The translations under genes were made by a program, and so were the position numbers. From Vibrio mimicus CAIM 602 (lineage in GTDB: Bacteria; Pseudomonadota; Gammaproteobacteria; Enterobacterales; Vibrionaceae), in assembly GCF_000338875.1 (NCBI RefSeq), contig NZ_AOMO01000031.1, positions 29,151-93,150 on the forward strand: 64,000 bases of DNA, read 5' to 3'. Shown in pieces: positions 1 to 8,704 of the stretch. The notes beneath the pieces are model-generated. The model saw only the letters and a program-made list of their open reading frames with translations. It was not told the DNA's origin and made no database searches. Within the stretch, counting starts at the first letter, position 1; each line of letters starts with the position of its first letter.

Positions 1-433
1 TCTGGCGAATAAGAAGAAGCACCAAGAAGTCCTACAGGCGAAGTAGTCTTCATTTTTTCCCATGAATCTTTCTTGGTGTCGTAGCGATATACCGAATCAA
101 ACAAAATGGGCGATGGTTCAGACGGTTCCGCTTTGCCAGAACCACCAAAGAGATAAATATCATCCCCCACCACAGATGCCGTCGCTCCACTTCGAGCTGC
201 ACCATTAAAATCAGCGACCTTTTGCCATCCTTGCGATAACGCTTTTAAATCAAGCGCGTAAAAGTCTTTCCCCAGAGATCCAAGCCCTACATAGATTCTT
301 GTTCCGACTTGTGCACCAATCCCATCTTTAAATCCAGCGGGTAAATCAGGCCATTGGTTGCCTGATGTAGCATGACTAAAGGTGGTTACAGCAAGCAAAG
401 GTGTACAGATGAGCAGCGTTTTCATGTTCATTG
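1..433 (-). CDS. nanM: N-acetylneuraminate epimerase (mutarotase) NanM, 3' end outside window
   Basis: Partial: the 5' end is present and the gene runs off the left edge. NanM is a periplasmic Kelch-repeat enzyme that speeds alpha/beta anomer exchange of free sialic acid, supplying the form the transporter takes up. The reading frame starts at ATG 433, with AAGGA seven bases upstream (RC of 440-445). It encodes a Sec signal peptide (MNMKTLL..., ending near FSHA) and then a mature part beginning with a Kelch-like blade ([17 protein letters not shown]...[15 protein letters not shown]) and a second one ([11 protein letters not shown]...[13 protein letters not shown]). It lies downstream of nanR on the same strand, separated by a terminator, so it probably has its own promoter in 434-573. 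The family call rests on Kelch spacing plus the nan context. Confidence 0.85.
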
Positions 434-573
434 ATTTGTCCTTATTTTTATTGCTATCCATGCTCTAAACAGATGTTCTGTGAGCAACGTGATCATTTAT
501 ATTTCAGGTGCATTTTTTGAAGATTTATTTTTATATAAAAATTATTTTTGAAGAATATTTTCACTGATATTGC

Positions 574-603
574 TAAAAAAACCCATCGATGTATTGATGG
601 GTT
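574..603 (-). terminator. Rho-independent terminator of nanR
   Basis: An 8-bp perfect stem AACCCATC (580-587) / GATGGGTT (596-603) with an 8-base loop is followed on the minus strand by a T-run (plus-strand A-run 575-580). It lies 20 bases after the nanR stop codon and separates nanR from nanM. Confidence 0.8.
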
Positions 604-623
604 CAAAACGTCTTTAGTAACCG

Positions 624-1460
624 CTAGCTATCCATTAAAGGTAAAACCACTTCAGCAGTACCAAATACCGATGCCGAGTATTCAGGATAAACATCTAAAA
701 GTGTGTTGATCAAAACATCAACGAGCAACAGTGCGCCGACTTTAGAGGAAAACGCCCCACCAGTGAGAGGGCCTTCAGGTCTTGCAGCAACCAACATTTC
801 ATCAGAAATTGAAGAAAGCGGGCTATGACTGATGTTTGTCAAAGAGATAACTCGGACACCACGTTGATGCGCTTGTGTTGCAGCATGAACCACTTCTTTC
901 GTTGAGCCTGAACTTGAGATGGCAAACCACACATCGCCAGAAACACTTCGGCCAGCACTCATCGCGGCTAAATGGGTGTCCTCATACATGATGGCTTTTT
1001 TCCCGATTCGCACCAATCGATAAGCTAAATAGCGACCGACGATACTGGATGCCCCAACCCCAACACACCCAATAAATTGAGCGTTATGGACTAATTCACA
1101 TATGCGGTTCAGTGAAGCTCTATCTATAAGCTTCGCAGTATCCATTAAGCTATCTACAGCACTTTGCGCAGAGATTTCGCAAATATCACCATCCATTTTT
1201 GGCTGAGATTGGTTTGCAGACTGACTAAGATCAACCGCCAATGCCATTCTAAAATCCGAATAACCTTTGTAGCCCATGTCACGACACAGACGAACTACAG
1301 TGGCTTCACTCGTTTTTGTATTAAACGCCAGATCGGTGATCGTTTGATACTGCACTTCGTGTGCATTTTCGAGCACATAATCAGCAACCACTCTTAGTTT
1401 TTTGCTCAAAGGTTCAGTATTCGAACGCAATCGAACCATCAGATTTTTCGGCAAATTCAC
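624..1460 (-). CDS. nanR: RpiR-family transcriptional regulator NanR
   Basis: Regulator of sialic-acid catabolism of the RpiR family (unlike the GntR-type NanR of E. coli). In vibrios this type represses the nan genes and responds to a sugar-phosphate intermediate, usually ManNAc-6-P. An N-terminal helix-turn-helix (about residues 1-75, including TITDLAFNTKTSEATVVRLCRDMGYKGYSDFR) is followed by a SIS sugar-isomerase fold (about 115-260; GVGASSIVGRYLAYRL and SSSGSTKEVV are the phosphosugar-binding loops). The start is GTG at 1460, with AAGGA six bases upstream. It is transcribed in the same direction as nanA and the TRAP genes, 129 bases after nanA, and is followed by its own terminator. Confidence 0.9.
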   Translation of the reverse strand: MNLPKNLMVRLRSNTEPLSKKLRVVADYVLENAHEVQYQTITDLAFNTKTSEATVVRLCRDMGYKGYSDFRMALAVDLSQSANQSQPKMDGDICEISAQSAVDSLMDTAKLIDRASLNRICELVHNAQFIGCVGVGASSIVGRYLAYRLVRIGKKAIMYEDTHLAAMSAGRSVSGDVWFAISSSGSTKEVVHAATQAHQRGVRVISLTNISHSPLSSISDEMLVAARPEGPLTGGAFSSKVGALLLVDVLINTLLDVYPEYSASVFGTAEVVLPLMDS

Positions 1461-1589
1461 TTGGGGTCCTTAACAATATTTTGACTACCATAAAAGTATC
1501 AAAGACCTACATCTATTAATACACCATCATGATAATTTGTTCTTAAATCTTCTTTTAAGGTAGGAGAAAAACGCCTCCCTTACCATTAT

Positions 1590-2486
1590 TTAAAGCGAGA
1601 GAAATCCAGCATCGCGCATTTTCGCAAGAACATCCGCTTTCTGCTTGTCATTCAATGAACGAATAGGCAAGCGAGGATTACCTGCATCAATACCATGCAA
1701 TTGCATCGCCACTTTACCTGCGGCAACACCACCGTATTCAACCAATACCCGAATAATCGCGATCACTTTATCCATCAATGCTGCAACTTCATCGTGTTTC
1801 CCATTGTTAAATGCTTCAATGATTTTTAAATATAAAGGGGCAGCATAGTTATAAGTACTACCTACTGCACCTACCGCACCTACTGCTAAACCGGCAGGTA
1901 AAAACTCATCAACACCAAATGGAATATCAAATTTGCCATTCGATACGCGCACACAACGCTGATATTCATACAAATCAGCATTATTGAATTTTGCGCCATA
2001 AAGATTAGGAATGCGCTGTTCGCCTTTAATCAAAAACTGCTCTAAATCCAGATTCACACCCGACATTCCTGAGTGGTAGTAATAGAAACCTTTTGAAGGA
2101 GCTGCGGCGGCAACTTGAGCACAATACTCAACTAAATCATCAACACTTCCCGGTTTAAAAAAGCATGGACCAATGGCAGAGGTAGCGAAGATATCCAATG
2201 TTTCAGCGTGTTCAGTCAAATTGATGGTATCAACAATACTTAAAGCGCCTGTATGTAAAATAACATCTAACTTCCCATCAACGGCTTTCACCCAACGTTC
2301 TGCAATGGCTTTTCTTTCTTCGACAGAGCAGTGAATCCCCTCGCCTGTCGTTCCGCAGACATAAGCTCCCTTCACTCCTTGCTCAATGAGAAGCTCAGCA
2401 ATTTGGTCAATCGCCGCAAAATTAACCTTGTTATCTTTTGTGAAAGGCGTATGTGGAGCTGCAATCAAACCTGTTAGTTTTTTCAT
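1590..2486 (-). CDS. nanA: N-acetylneuraminate lyase
   Basis: Class I aldolase that splits N-acetylneuraminate into N-acetylmannosamine and pyruvate in the cytoplasm, the first committed step of sialic-acid use. It is 298 residues, the usual size for the DHDPS/NAL family. It carries the pyruvate-carboxylate loop GTTGEG (45-50), the catalytic tyrosine in the FYYYHSG stretch (Y137) and the Schiff-base lysine in GAKFNN (K166). The gene follows siaM after 38 bases and precedes nanR, so it is probably the last enzyme gene of the siaPQM-nanA transcript. The KFNNADLYEYQ context matches the Vibrio/Haemophilus-type NanA rather than E. coli NanA (from memory). Confidence 0.95.
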   Translation of the reverse strand: MKKLTGLIAAPHTPFTKDNKVNFAAIDQIAELLIEQGVKGAYVCGTTGEGIHCSVEERKAIAERWVKAVDGKLDVILHTGALSIVDTINLTEHAETLDIFATSAIGPCFFKPGSVDDLVEYCAQVAAAAPSKGFYYYHSGMSGVNLDLEQFLIKGEQRIPNLYGAKFNNADLYEYQRCVRVSNGKFDIPFGVDEFLPAGLAVGAVGAVGSTYNYAAPLYLKIIEAFNNGKHDEVAALMDKVIAIIRVLVEYGGVAAGKVAMQLHGIDAGNPRLPIRSLNDKQKADVLAKMRDAGFLSL

Positions 2487-2524
2487 TTTATTTACCTTTA
2501 AATTCTATAAGTTCGCTATTTCAA

Positions 2525-3817
2525 CTACTGTCCGTATCCTAGGAATAATTCCGGTAGTAGCAGAGTAAATTGAGGGAATACAGCCACCAGCGCCAATACG
2601 ATGAACAGCGGCACCAGTAGTGGTAAAACACCACGCGTAAGCGTATGGAACGGAATGTCTCCGACTCGAGAAACCACGTATAAAGCCATTCCCATTGGTG
2701 GTGTAAGAATGCCGATCATTAGGTTAAGAATCGCCATTACACCAAAGTGAACAGGATCGATCCCAACCGCTGAAGCCACTGGCACCAAGAATGGAACAAG
2801 CAGTAGCAACAAGGCCAATGACTCAATAAACGTGCCCAAGAAGAGGAGCAACAAGTTGATCAACAGAAGCAGTACGAGTGGGTTATCACTGATTGTTAAG
2901 AAATAATCAGCTAACATCTGTGGTAACTGTTCACGAGCCACAATCCACCCAAAGACAGTCACGCCCATAACCATCAGAGCAACAACCGCTGTTGTGTTGA
3001 CGGTTTCTTTTAGGATCTCAATAAAACCACGCAGAGTTAGCGTGTGATAAACAACCGTACCTAAAAATAGTGCGTAGAGAGATGAAACGGCAGCTGCTTC
3101 AGTCGGAGTAAATTTACCAGAGAAGATCCCCCCGATAATGATGACTGGCGTGAGCAGCGATAAGAACGCTTCTTTAAGTGATTTCAGTTGTTCACGTCTG
3201 CTCGCTTTAGGCAATGTCATATATCCGCGCTTTTTGCAGATGAAATAACTCATCACCATCAAGGCAATACAACACAGTAAACCAGGTATCGCGCCCGCTA
3301 AAAATAATGCGCCAATAGAGGTATTGGAAACCACACCGTATATGACTAGTGGTACTGATGGCGGCACCAGAGGACCAATGATGCAAGATGCCGCTGTCAG
3401 GCCGCCCGCGAAATCATCGTGATACTTCGCATCACGCATGGATTTAATTTCAAGCTGACCTAACCCACCCGCGTCCGCCAGTGCTGAGCCAGACATCCCA
3501 GAAAACAACAAGCTTGCCATGATATTTACATGCCCCAAGCTGCCTGTAATATGGCCAACGAGAGATTTCGCGAAGTTGAAGATTCTTTCTGTAATACCAG
3601 CACTATTCATCAGATGGCCAGTTAACACAAAAAATGGAACGGCCAGCAATGTGAAGTTATCGATCCCCCCCAGCATTTGCTGGGCGGCAAAATTAATCCC
3701 TGTGCTATTGGTTAAAATGAGGAATGCCAATGCCACAAAAATAAGTGAGAAACCCACAGGCATACCAGCAAATAACAGTCCCAACCAACCAAAAATTGAA
3801 CCCACCATAGCGCTCAT
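2525..3817 (-). CDS. siaM: Sialic-acid TRAP transporter, large permease SiaM
   Basis: Large membrane subunit (DctM family, 430 residues, about 11-12 hydrophobic segments) of the tripartite ATP-independent periplasmic transporter for sialic acid. It moves the substrate with a sodium gradient. The glycine/proline-rich segments typical of DctM are visible (FSGMSGSALADAGGLG, GGIFSGKFTPTEAAAVSSLYAL, GILTPPMGMALYV). Its ATG overlaps the siaQ stop by one base (TAATG), implying translational coupling. In vibrios SiaQ and SiaM are separate chains, unlike the fused SiaQM of Haemophilus. Confidence 0.93.
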   Translation of the reverse strand: MSAMVGSIFGWLGLLFAGMPVGFSLIFVALAFLILTNSTGINFAAQQMLGGIDNFTLLAVPFFVLTGHLMNSAGITERIFNFAKSLVGHITGSLGHVNIMASLLFSGMSGSALADAGGLGQLEIKSMRDAKYHDDFAGGLTAASCIIGPLVPPSVPLVIYGVVSNTSIGALFLAGAIPGLLCCIALMVMSYFICKKRGYMTLPKASRREQLKSLKEAFLSLLTPVIIIGGIFSGKFTPTEAAAVSSLYALFLGTVVYHTLTLRGFIEILKETVNTTAVVALMVMGVTVFGWIVAREQLPQMLADYFLTISDNPLVLLLLINLLLLFLGTFIESLALLLLLVPFLVPVASAVGIDPVHFGVMAILNLMIGILTPPMGMALYVVSRVGDIPFHTLTRGVLPLLVPLFIVLALVAVFPQFTLLLPELFLGYGQ

Positions 3818-4338
3818 TACCTCTCTGTGACTTGCGAATCAGTCATCGAAGCGGATGCACTGACACCCAATAACTGCTTCGAAAGGCTGACAATTTTTTC
3901 GAGTTGTCTAAACACCATAAACAAGCCACCAACAGGCAAGCTGTAATTCATCCAACTACTCGAGATCCCTAATGTGATCAATTCAAAGAACGCATTGCGT
4001 TGGGCGTGTTGATAACCAAGCACAATGATTGCGCCAATAGAAACCAGCACGGCAATCTCTAACGAGATCACTAATGACAAGCGCGCTTTTTCGGGAAGTT
4101 TGTCAGAGAAAAAGGTGATGTTGACGTGGGAACTTCGCTTAATTGCGATAGCACATCCCACCAAACACATATACATGAAGAGCAATCTGGCAAGTTCTTC
4201 ACTCCATAAAGAAGGATCATTGAGAAGCCAACGAGTGCCAATTTGCCAAGTTAAAACAACAAGCAAGGCCGCCATTAAAGGGACGGTAATAATTTCTTCT
4301 ATATTATCAACTATCTTACGTAACATCTTAGGCTCCAT
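3817..4338 (-). CDS. siaQ: Sialic-acid TRAP transporter, small permease SiaQ
   Basis: Small membrane subunit (DctQ family, 173 residues) with four predicted membrane helices (about 17-35, 52-70, 88-108, 127-147). It carries the conserved family pattern W..E..R..F.Y....G near WSEELARLLFMYMCLVGCAIAIKRSSH. It pairs with SiaM to form the membrane unit that docks SiaP. It lies between siaP (50 bases upstream) and siaM (1-base overlap). The start ATG at 4338 is the first in frame. An internal start is possible but would remove part of the first helix region. Confidence 0.92.
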   Translation of the reverse strand: MEPKMLRKIVDNIEEIITVPLMAALLVVLTWQIGTRWLLNDPSLWSEELARLLFMYMCLVGCAIAIKRSSHVNITFFSDKLPEKARLSLVISLEIAVLVSIGAIIVLGYQHAQRNAFFELITLGISSSWMNYSLPVGGLFMVFRQLEKIVSLSKQLLGVSASASMTDSQVTER

Positions 4339-4388
4339 AGCTGACCAGTACTGGCCAGCTAATCAGTTGAGACAGAGAATTCCACCCT

Positions 4389-5354
4389 TTACATTGCTGC
4401 CAATTTCGACACAATCGGCTGACCCATTTTGCTGTCGAACTCTTTGTAAAGCGGCTGCATGGCTTCTCGGAATGGCCCCAGATCCGGATAAGTAACGTTG
4501 ATGCCTTCACTCTTGAAGAAGGACACCAATTCTTCCTCTTGGGTTTTAACGGTCTGTGTATGAGCTTCTCCGACTTTCTGCACGGCTTTCTGAATGATCT
4601 CTCTGTCCGTATCAGAGAGCTTCTGCCAAGTAGATTCAGAAATGATCACCATTTGATCGTTAACGATATGATGTGTCATGGCTAAGTTCTTTTGCACTTC
4701 ATAGAACTTCATCGTTTTAATTGTTGGTAACGGGTTTTCTTGCCCATCAACAGCATTTGTTTGCAGTGCTAAATAAACTTCAGAAAAAGACATCGGCGTT
4801 GGAGAGGCACCCGATAACTTCGCGTAATTCAGGTTTTGCTTGGCGTTGGGTACACGAAGTTTTAACCCTTTGAAATCTTCAATCGAGTTGAGAGGACGGT
4901 TTGATGTGGTTTCACGTGTACCGTTATACCAAGTATCTAAGGCGCGCCAGTTAAACTTCTGCAGCATCTCGCCACGCACGCCCTGCCCAAAGTCGGATTC
5001 AAACATACGACGTAGGTGATCAAAATCTTTCGCGACATAAGGGAGCATGACTGCTTCTGCTCGTGGGATCCAAAGCCCCATGCGACCAAACTCAGCATAA
5101 GTCATATCGAGATCACCCAAAGTCAGTTGCTGAAGCATGGCACGATCATCACCAAGCTGTGCGCTAGGATAAAGGGCGAGTTTGAGCTCTCCTTGGCTCA
5201 TTTCTTCTAATGTGTCAGCAAGCATTTTTGCAGAGTTGTACTCTACAGAGCCCACAGAAGCTTGCATCCCCATCTTTAAAGTCGTCGCAGCATTGACAGA
5301 AGCAGCAGCACTCAAAGTAAGTATTGCGATAGTAATCTTATTAATGGTTTTCAT
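4389..5354 (-). CDS. siaP: Sialic-acid TRAP transporter, periplasmic binding protein SiaP
   Basis: Periplasmic receptor (DctP family) that captures N-acetylneuraminate and hands it to SiaQM. I place the start at ATG 5354, giving 321 residues, because AAAGGGA lies six bases upstream and a clean signal peptide (MKTINKITIA... ending SVNA) begins there. The frame is open 48 bases further upstream, but that would put charged residues before the signal peptide. After cleavage near residue 22, the sialic-acid carboxylate ligands are R147 (GTRETT) and R167 (LRVPN) of the precursor, about 125 and 145 in mature numbering, as known for V. cholerae SiaP. It is the first gene of the minus-strand operon, divergent from nanE. 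Confidence 0.94.
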   Translation of the reverse strand: MKTINKITIAILTLSAAASVNAATTLKMGMQASVGSVEYNSAKMLADTLEEMSQGELKLALYPSAQLGDDRAMLQQLTLGDLDMTYAEFGRMGLWIPRAEAVMLPYVAKDFDHLRRMFESDFGQGVRGEMLQKFNWRALDTWYNGTRETTSNRPLNSIEDFKGLKLRVPNAKQNLNYAKLSGASPTPMSFSEVYLALQTNAVDGQENPLPTIKTMKFYEVQKNLAMTHHIVNDQMVIISESTWQKLSDTDREIIQKAVQKVGEAHTQTVKTQEEELVSFFKSEGINVTYPDLGPFREAMQPLYKEFDSKMGQPIVSKLAAM

Positions 5355-5568
5355 ATTTTTCCCTTTGTTCTTTCTTGTTACGCCTTGTCTCACCATTTTC
5401 AAAAAAAACTTTTATTTCGTTTGAAAAAAATCTTCGTTATGAATTATCATTGCGGTGGAGATTATTTTCAAACCACCTTTTTTCAAAGTGTGATGGCGAA
5501 CAAAATTTGGTTACAAGAGTCCTTTTGTTCACCAAGTCAGGAATTAAAAACGTTTTTAGAAAAGAAAA
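5355..5568. promoter_or_regulatory. Divergent control region between siaP and nanE
   Basis: This 214-base AT-rich spacer must hold the promoters of both nan operons and probably the NanR operator. TTTCAAA/TTTGAAA blocks occur at about 5396-5402, 5420-5426, 5466-5472 and 5480-5486, forming interrupted inverted repeats that are candidate NanR sites. No operator can be assigned with certainty from the sequence alone. Confidence 0.5.
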
Positions 5569-6291
5569 ATGAGGCCCGTCGTGAGAAAGAATTTTTTGAA
5601 TATCGAAGAGTTAAAGCGATTTTTAAACGGCCAAACTGTCGTTTCCATACAACCTGTAACAGGCAGCCCACTCGATAAAACAGATTTCATTGTGGCGATG
5701 GCGATCGCCGTCGAACAAGCGGGTGCAAAAGCGCTGCGCATTGAAGGTGTGAATAACGTAGCTGCTGTATCCGCTGCAGTAACAATTCCGATTATAGGTA
5801 TCGTTAAGCGTGACTTGCCTGATAGCCCCGTTCGAATCACTCCTTTTGTTTCAGATGTAGATGGCTTAGCGAGTGCTGGTGCAACGGTCATTGCTTTTGA
5901 TGCCACCGATAGAACACGCCCTGAAAGTCGAGAACGTATTGCGCAAGCAATCAAAAACACGGGATGTTTTGCGATGGCTGATTGCTCCACATTCGAGGAT
6001 GGATTATGGGCTAATTCACAAGGTGTTGAAATTGTTGGATCAACTCTGTCAGGTTATGTCGGAGATATTGAGCCCACGGTTCCAGATTTCCAACTTGTGA
6101 AAGCGTTTTCTGAAGCCGGCTTTTTTACCATGGCGGAAGGTCGATACAATACGCCTGAGTTAGCAGCGAAAGCTATTGAGTCTGGTGCGGTTGCCGTAAC
6201 GGTTGGTTCTGCATTGACTCGATTAGAAGTGGTTACTCAATGGTTCAATAACGCAACCCAAGCTGCGGGAGAAAGGAAATGCGCACTCTAG
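5569..6291 (+). CDS. nanE: N-acetylmannosamine-6-phosphate 2-epimerase
   Basis: Converts ManNAc-6-P into GlcNAc-6-P, linking sialic-acid breakdown with amino-sugar catabolism. It is a 240-residue TIM-barrel of the NanE family. Visible conserved parts are [52 protein letters not shown], and the phosphate-binding end [13 protein letters not shown]. The listed start is ATG 5569. GTG 5581 (four codons in) is an alternative with GAGG six bases before it, a better ribosome site than the one at 5569. It is the first gene of nanE-nanK-nagA and overlaps nanK by 13 bases. Confidence 0.92.
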   Translation: MRPVVRKNFLNIEELKRFLNGQTVVSIQPVTGSPLDKTDFIVAMAIAVEQAGAKALRIEGVNNVAAVSAAVTIPIIGIVKRDLPDSPVRITPFVSDVDGLASAGATVIAFDATDRTRPESRERIAQAIKNTGCFAMADCSTFEDGLWANSQGVEIVGSTLSGYVGDIEPTVPDFQLVKAFSEAGFFTMAEGRYNTPELAAKAIESGAVAVTVGSALTRLEVVTQWFNNATQAAGERKCAL

Positions 6292-7142
6292 CCATCGATA
6301 TCGGCGGAACAAAAATAGCATTAGCGATTGTAGAAGAAGGTACGATCATACAGCGTTACCAGATGGCAACGCCTGTGGTTCAAGACGTCACCAAGTTTGT
6401 TCAATCGATTCTCGAAAAGGTCACTGAATGGCTCCCTTCTATCGATTATGTAGGCGTATCAACAACAGGTTATGTAACGCCAGAAGGCATCACATCTATA
6501 AATCCAGAGACTCTTAATTTCCCAGTGCCCTTTCCATTAGCTCAAACGCTAGAACAACTCACTAATAAACCAGTCTCCATTCTTAATGATGCTCAGGCCG
6601 CGGCATGGTTTGAATTTGTGCAGTTAAAAAATCCTCGCTTAAATATGGCTTTTATTACGGTTTCAACCGGGGTTGGTGGCGGAATCATCATTGATGGCAA
6701 GCTGCACAAAGGAAACACAGGTTTAGCAGGACACATAGGTCACATGTCGGTGGCCATTGAAGGTCCATTATGCGGATGTGGTCAGCGAGGTTGTGTTGAA
6801 TCCATGGCTTCAGGTAACGCGATTCAAAGAGAGAGCGAAGCCATTTTTACCGAGGCTGTAAGTAATATTGAGTTATTTAAACAAGCAGCATTCAACCCGA
6901 AAGCAGAAGCGATCATCAATCGAAGTGTGCAAGCAGTAGCCACATTATGCTGTAATCTTAAAGCATGCTTAGATCTGGATATTATAGTTTTGGGTGGTGG
7001 AGTTGGTCTCGCAGAAGGCTACCTTGAGCGCCTCAACAAAGCTATTCAATCTAGGCCATCCGTATTTCATATCCCTGTCACTCCTGCTCATGGCGATTAT
7101 GATGCTTGCCTACTCGGAGCAGCATTTCAATTTAAGGAGTAA
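6279..7142 (+). CDS. nanK: N-acetylmannosamine kinase (ROK family)
   Basis: ATP-dependent kinase making ManNAc-6-P from ManNAc. It is a 287-residue ROK-family protein: the N-terminal ATP phosphate loop DIGGTKIA (7-14), the second lobe motif [17 protein letters not shown], the sugar-contacting AGHIGHM, and the ROK zinc-binding cluster [10 protein letters not shown] (about residues 165-174). The start ATG at 6279 lies inside the nanE 3' end with GGAGAAAGGAA just upstream, so the two are likely coupled. nagA follows after three bases. Confidence 0.93.
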   Translation: MRTLAIDIGGTKIALAIVEEGTIIQRYQMATPVVQDVTKFVQSILEKVTEWLPSIDYVGVSTTGYVTPEGITSINPETLNFPVPFPLAQTLEQLTNKPVSILNDAQAAAWFEFVQLKNPRLNMAFITVSTGVGGGIIIDGKLHKGNTGLAGHIGHMSVAIEGPLCGCGQRGCVESMASGNAIQRESEAIFTEAVSNIELFKQAAFNPKAEAIINRSVQAVATLCCNLKACLDLDIIVLGGGVGLAEGYLERLNKAIQSRPSVFHIPVTPAHGDYDACLLGAAFQFKE

Positions 7143-7145
7143 ACA

Positions 7146-8282
7146 ATGGCATTAAAGGCAATTTCAGCCACACGGCTTTTTGATGGAGTTCAGTATTACG
7201 AGAATGCGGCAATGGTTTGGGAGGGTTCACACATTCACTCCATTGTTCCTGTTGAGTCTCTGACGGCGGATATTGAACATCAACACTTTGATGGTGCATT
7301 GATCGCTCCGGGATTCATTGACTTACAAGTTAATGGCGGTGGCGATGTCATGTTCAATAATGACATGACTCTGGCGGGTATTGATTCGATCTGCCGAGCA
7401 CACAGAACTCACGGAACCGCCTATCTGCTTCCAACCTTAATCAGTGCAACACCGGAACACATCAACCATGCACTTGATGCCATTCAATCTGCAATCGAAC
7501 ATCAAGTTTCGGGGGTGTTGGGTATTCACTTAGAGGGACCTTGGTTAAACCCAGAAAAGAAAGGCGCTCATAACTCAGATCTGTTCTATTCCCCGACACC
7601 CGAACAACTTTCACAGTTTCACTGGCCAACCAAAGGCAAAGTTCTTGTAACGGTCGCAGCTGAAAACCTCTCCATCGATTCTCTAAAGTGGTTAAAGGAT
7701 CATCATGTTACTCTCTCGTGCGGTCACAGTAATGCCACTACAGCCCAATTAACCACTGAGAAGTTAGCTCTCATTGATGGATTTACCCACTTATTTAATG
7801 CCATGTCGCCTTTTGAGAGTCGTGAACCCGGAGTTGTCGGTACAGCATTGAATACCGATCATGCTTGGTGTTCAGTCATAACTGATGGAATTCATGTCCA
7901 TCCACAAAGCTTTTTACTCGCTAAGCGAATCAAACCTAAAGACAAACTTCTTATTGTTACCGATGCCATGGCTAGCCTTGGCAGTGTGACTAACCAGTTT
8001 GAATTGGATGGGGAAACCATTCGCGTCATCGATAATAAACTGGTTAATAGCAGAGGCAATCTTGCGGGAGCCCACATCGGGATGGATGAATCGGTTGCCA
8101 ATGTTATTCGTTGGGGAATCGCGGAAGATGAAGCACTAAGAATGGCCTCGTCTTATCCGGCTCAAGCAATCCATTGTGATGATTTAGGGCAACTAAAACC
8201 CAATTATCGAGCCGCCGCCACTGTATTAAACTCCAAATATGAAAGCTTGGCTGTAGTCAGTGAAGGCGTGCTCTACAACTGA
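7146..8282 (+). CDS. nagA: N-acetylglucosamine-6-phosphate deacetylase
   Basis: Metal-dependent amidohydrolase that removes acetate from GlcNAc-6-P to give glucosamine-6-P. It is 378 residues, as usual. The family signatures are present: PGFIDLQVNGGGDVMFN, the metal-ligand HLEGPWLNPEKKGAH, SCGHSNATTAQ, the loop FTHLFNAMSPF, and the catalytic aspartate in IVTDAMAS. A ribosome site AAGGAG lies seven bases before ATG. It is the last gene of the nanE-nanK-nagA operon, and an inverted repeat follows at 8327-8360. It is a nan-linked nagA; a second copy in the main amino-sugar operon elsewhere in the genome is usual in vibrios. Confidence 0.93.
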   Translation: MALKAISATRLFDGVQYYENAAMVWEGSHIHSIVPVESLTADIEHQHFDGALIAPGFIDLQVNGGGDVMFNNDMTLAGIDSICRAHRTHGTAYLLPTLISATPEHINHALDAIQSAIEHQVSGVLGIHLEGPWLNPEKKGAHNSDLFYSPTPEQLSQFHWPTKGKVLVTVAAENLSIDSLKWLKDHHVTLSCGHSNATTAQLTTEKLALIDGFTHLFNAMSPFESREPGVVGTALNTDHAWCSVITDGIHVHPQSFLLAKRIKPKDKLLIVTDAMASLGSVTNQFELDGETIRVIDNKLVNSRGNLAGAHIGMDESVANVIRWGIAEDEALRMASSYPAQAIHCDDLGQLKPNYRAAATVLNSKYESLAVVSEGVLYN

Positions 8283-8326
8283 GCTACCGATCAAACATGC
8301 CAATCCGTTATTGACCAGATCTTTCA

Positions 8327-8360
8327 CTATTCCAATGTTCAGCAGAGATCATTGGAATAG
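8327..8360. repeat. Perfect 11-bp inverted repeat downstream of nagA
   Basis: CTATTCCAATG (8327-8337) pairs with CATTGGAATAG (8350-8360) around a 12-base loop. It begins 44 bases after the nagA stop. No T-run follows on either strand, so a simple Rho-independent terminator is not clear. It could stabilise the nagA mRNA end or be an operator. Confidence 0.6.
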
Positions 8361-8704
8361 CTCTTCCCAAAAAATTTATATGCCTTTAGGCATTAACTGC
8401 ACTTCCGTCACCGTTATTCCGACTTCCGTAGCCTCCTCTAACCCAACTACACACATCTAAGTACGAACATAACTGCAACGTGTTGATGTCTCATCAATTA
8501 AACAACACACAAAAACATTTATGGAAATTATTTTTTTTGCGATCATAGTTCATGAAGAAAATATTTTTTAATGAGAATCTACAGCTGGAAATGTGAACGT
8601 TTCCAAGCCTTACATTCGATGGAGACTTGTCAATCAAGATGACTTCACAACGAAGAAGAGCATCGATTCACAAGGAAACAGATTCTAATATAAAGGGAGT
8701 AGAT
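8361..8704 (+). other. Intergenic region upstream of nanH
   Basis: No convincing gene is seen here. The region becomes very AT-rich around 8510-8580 and contains a half CRP-like TGTGA at about 8593. It probably carries the nanH promoter. A frame open from 8627 into nanH has no ribosome site or signal peptide at its start and was not used. Confidence 0.5.

Noticed and set aside
470..500. CRP site upstream of nanM
   Set aside because: Only one half (TGTGA) fits; the second half does not match TCACA.
1164..1397. Plus-strand frame within nanR
   Set aside because: It lies wholly opposite the RpiR gene, with no likeness to a known protein.
8260..8640. Short plus-strand frames between nagA and nanH
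   Set aside because: No ribosome site, odd composition, and they overlap nagA's end or the nanH control region.
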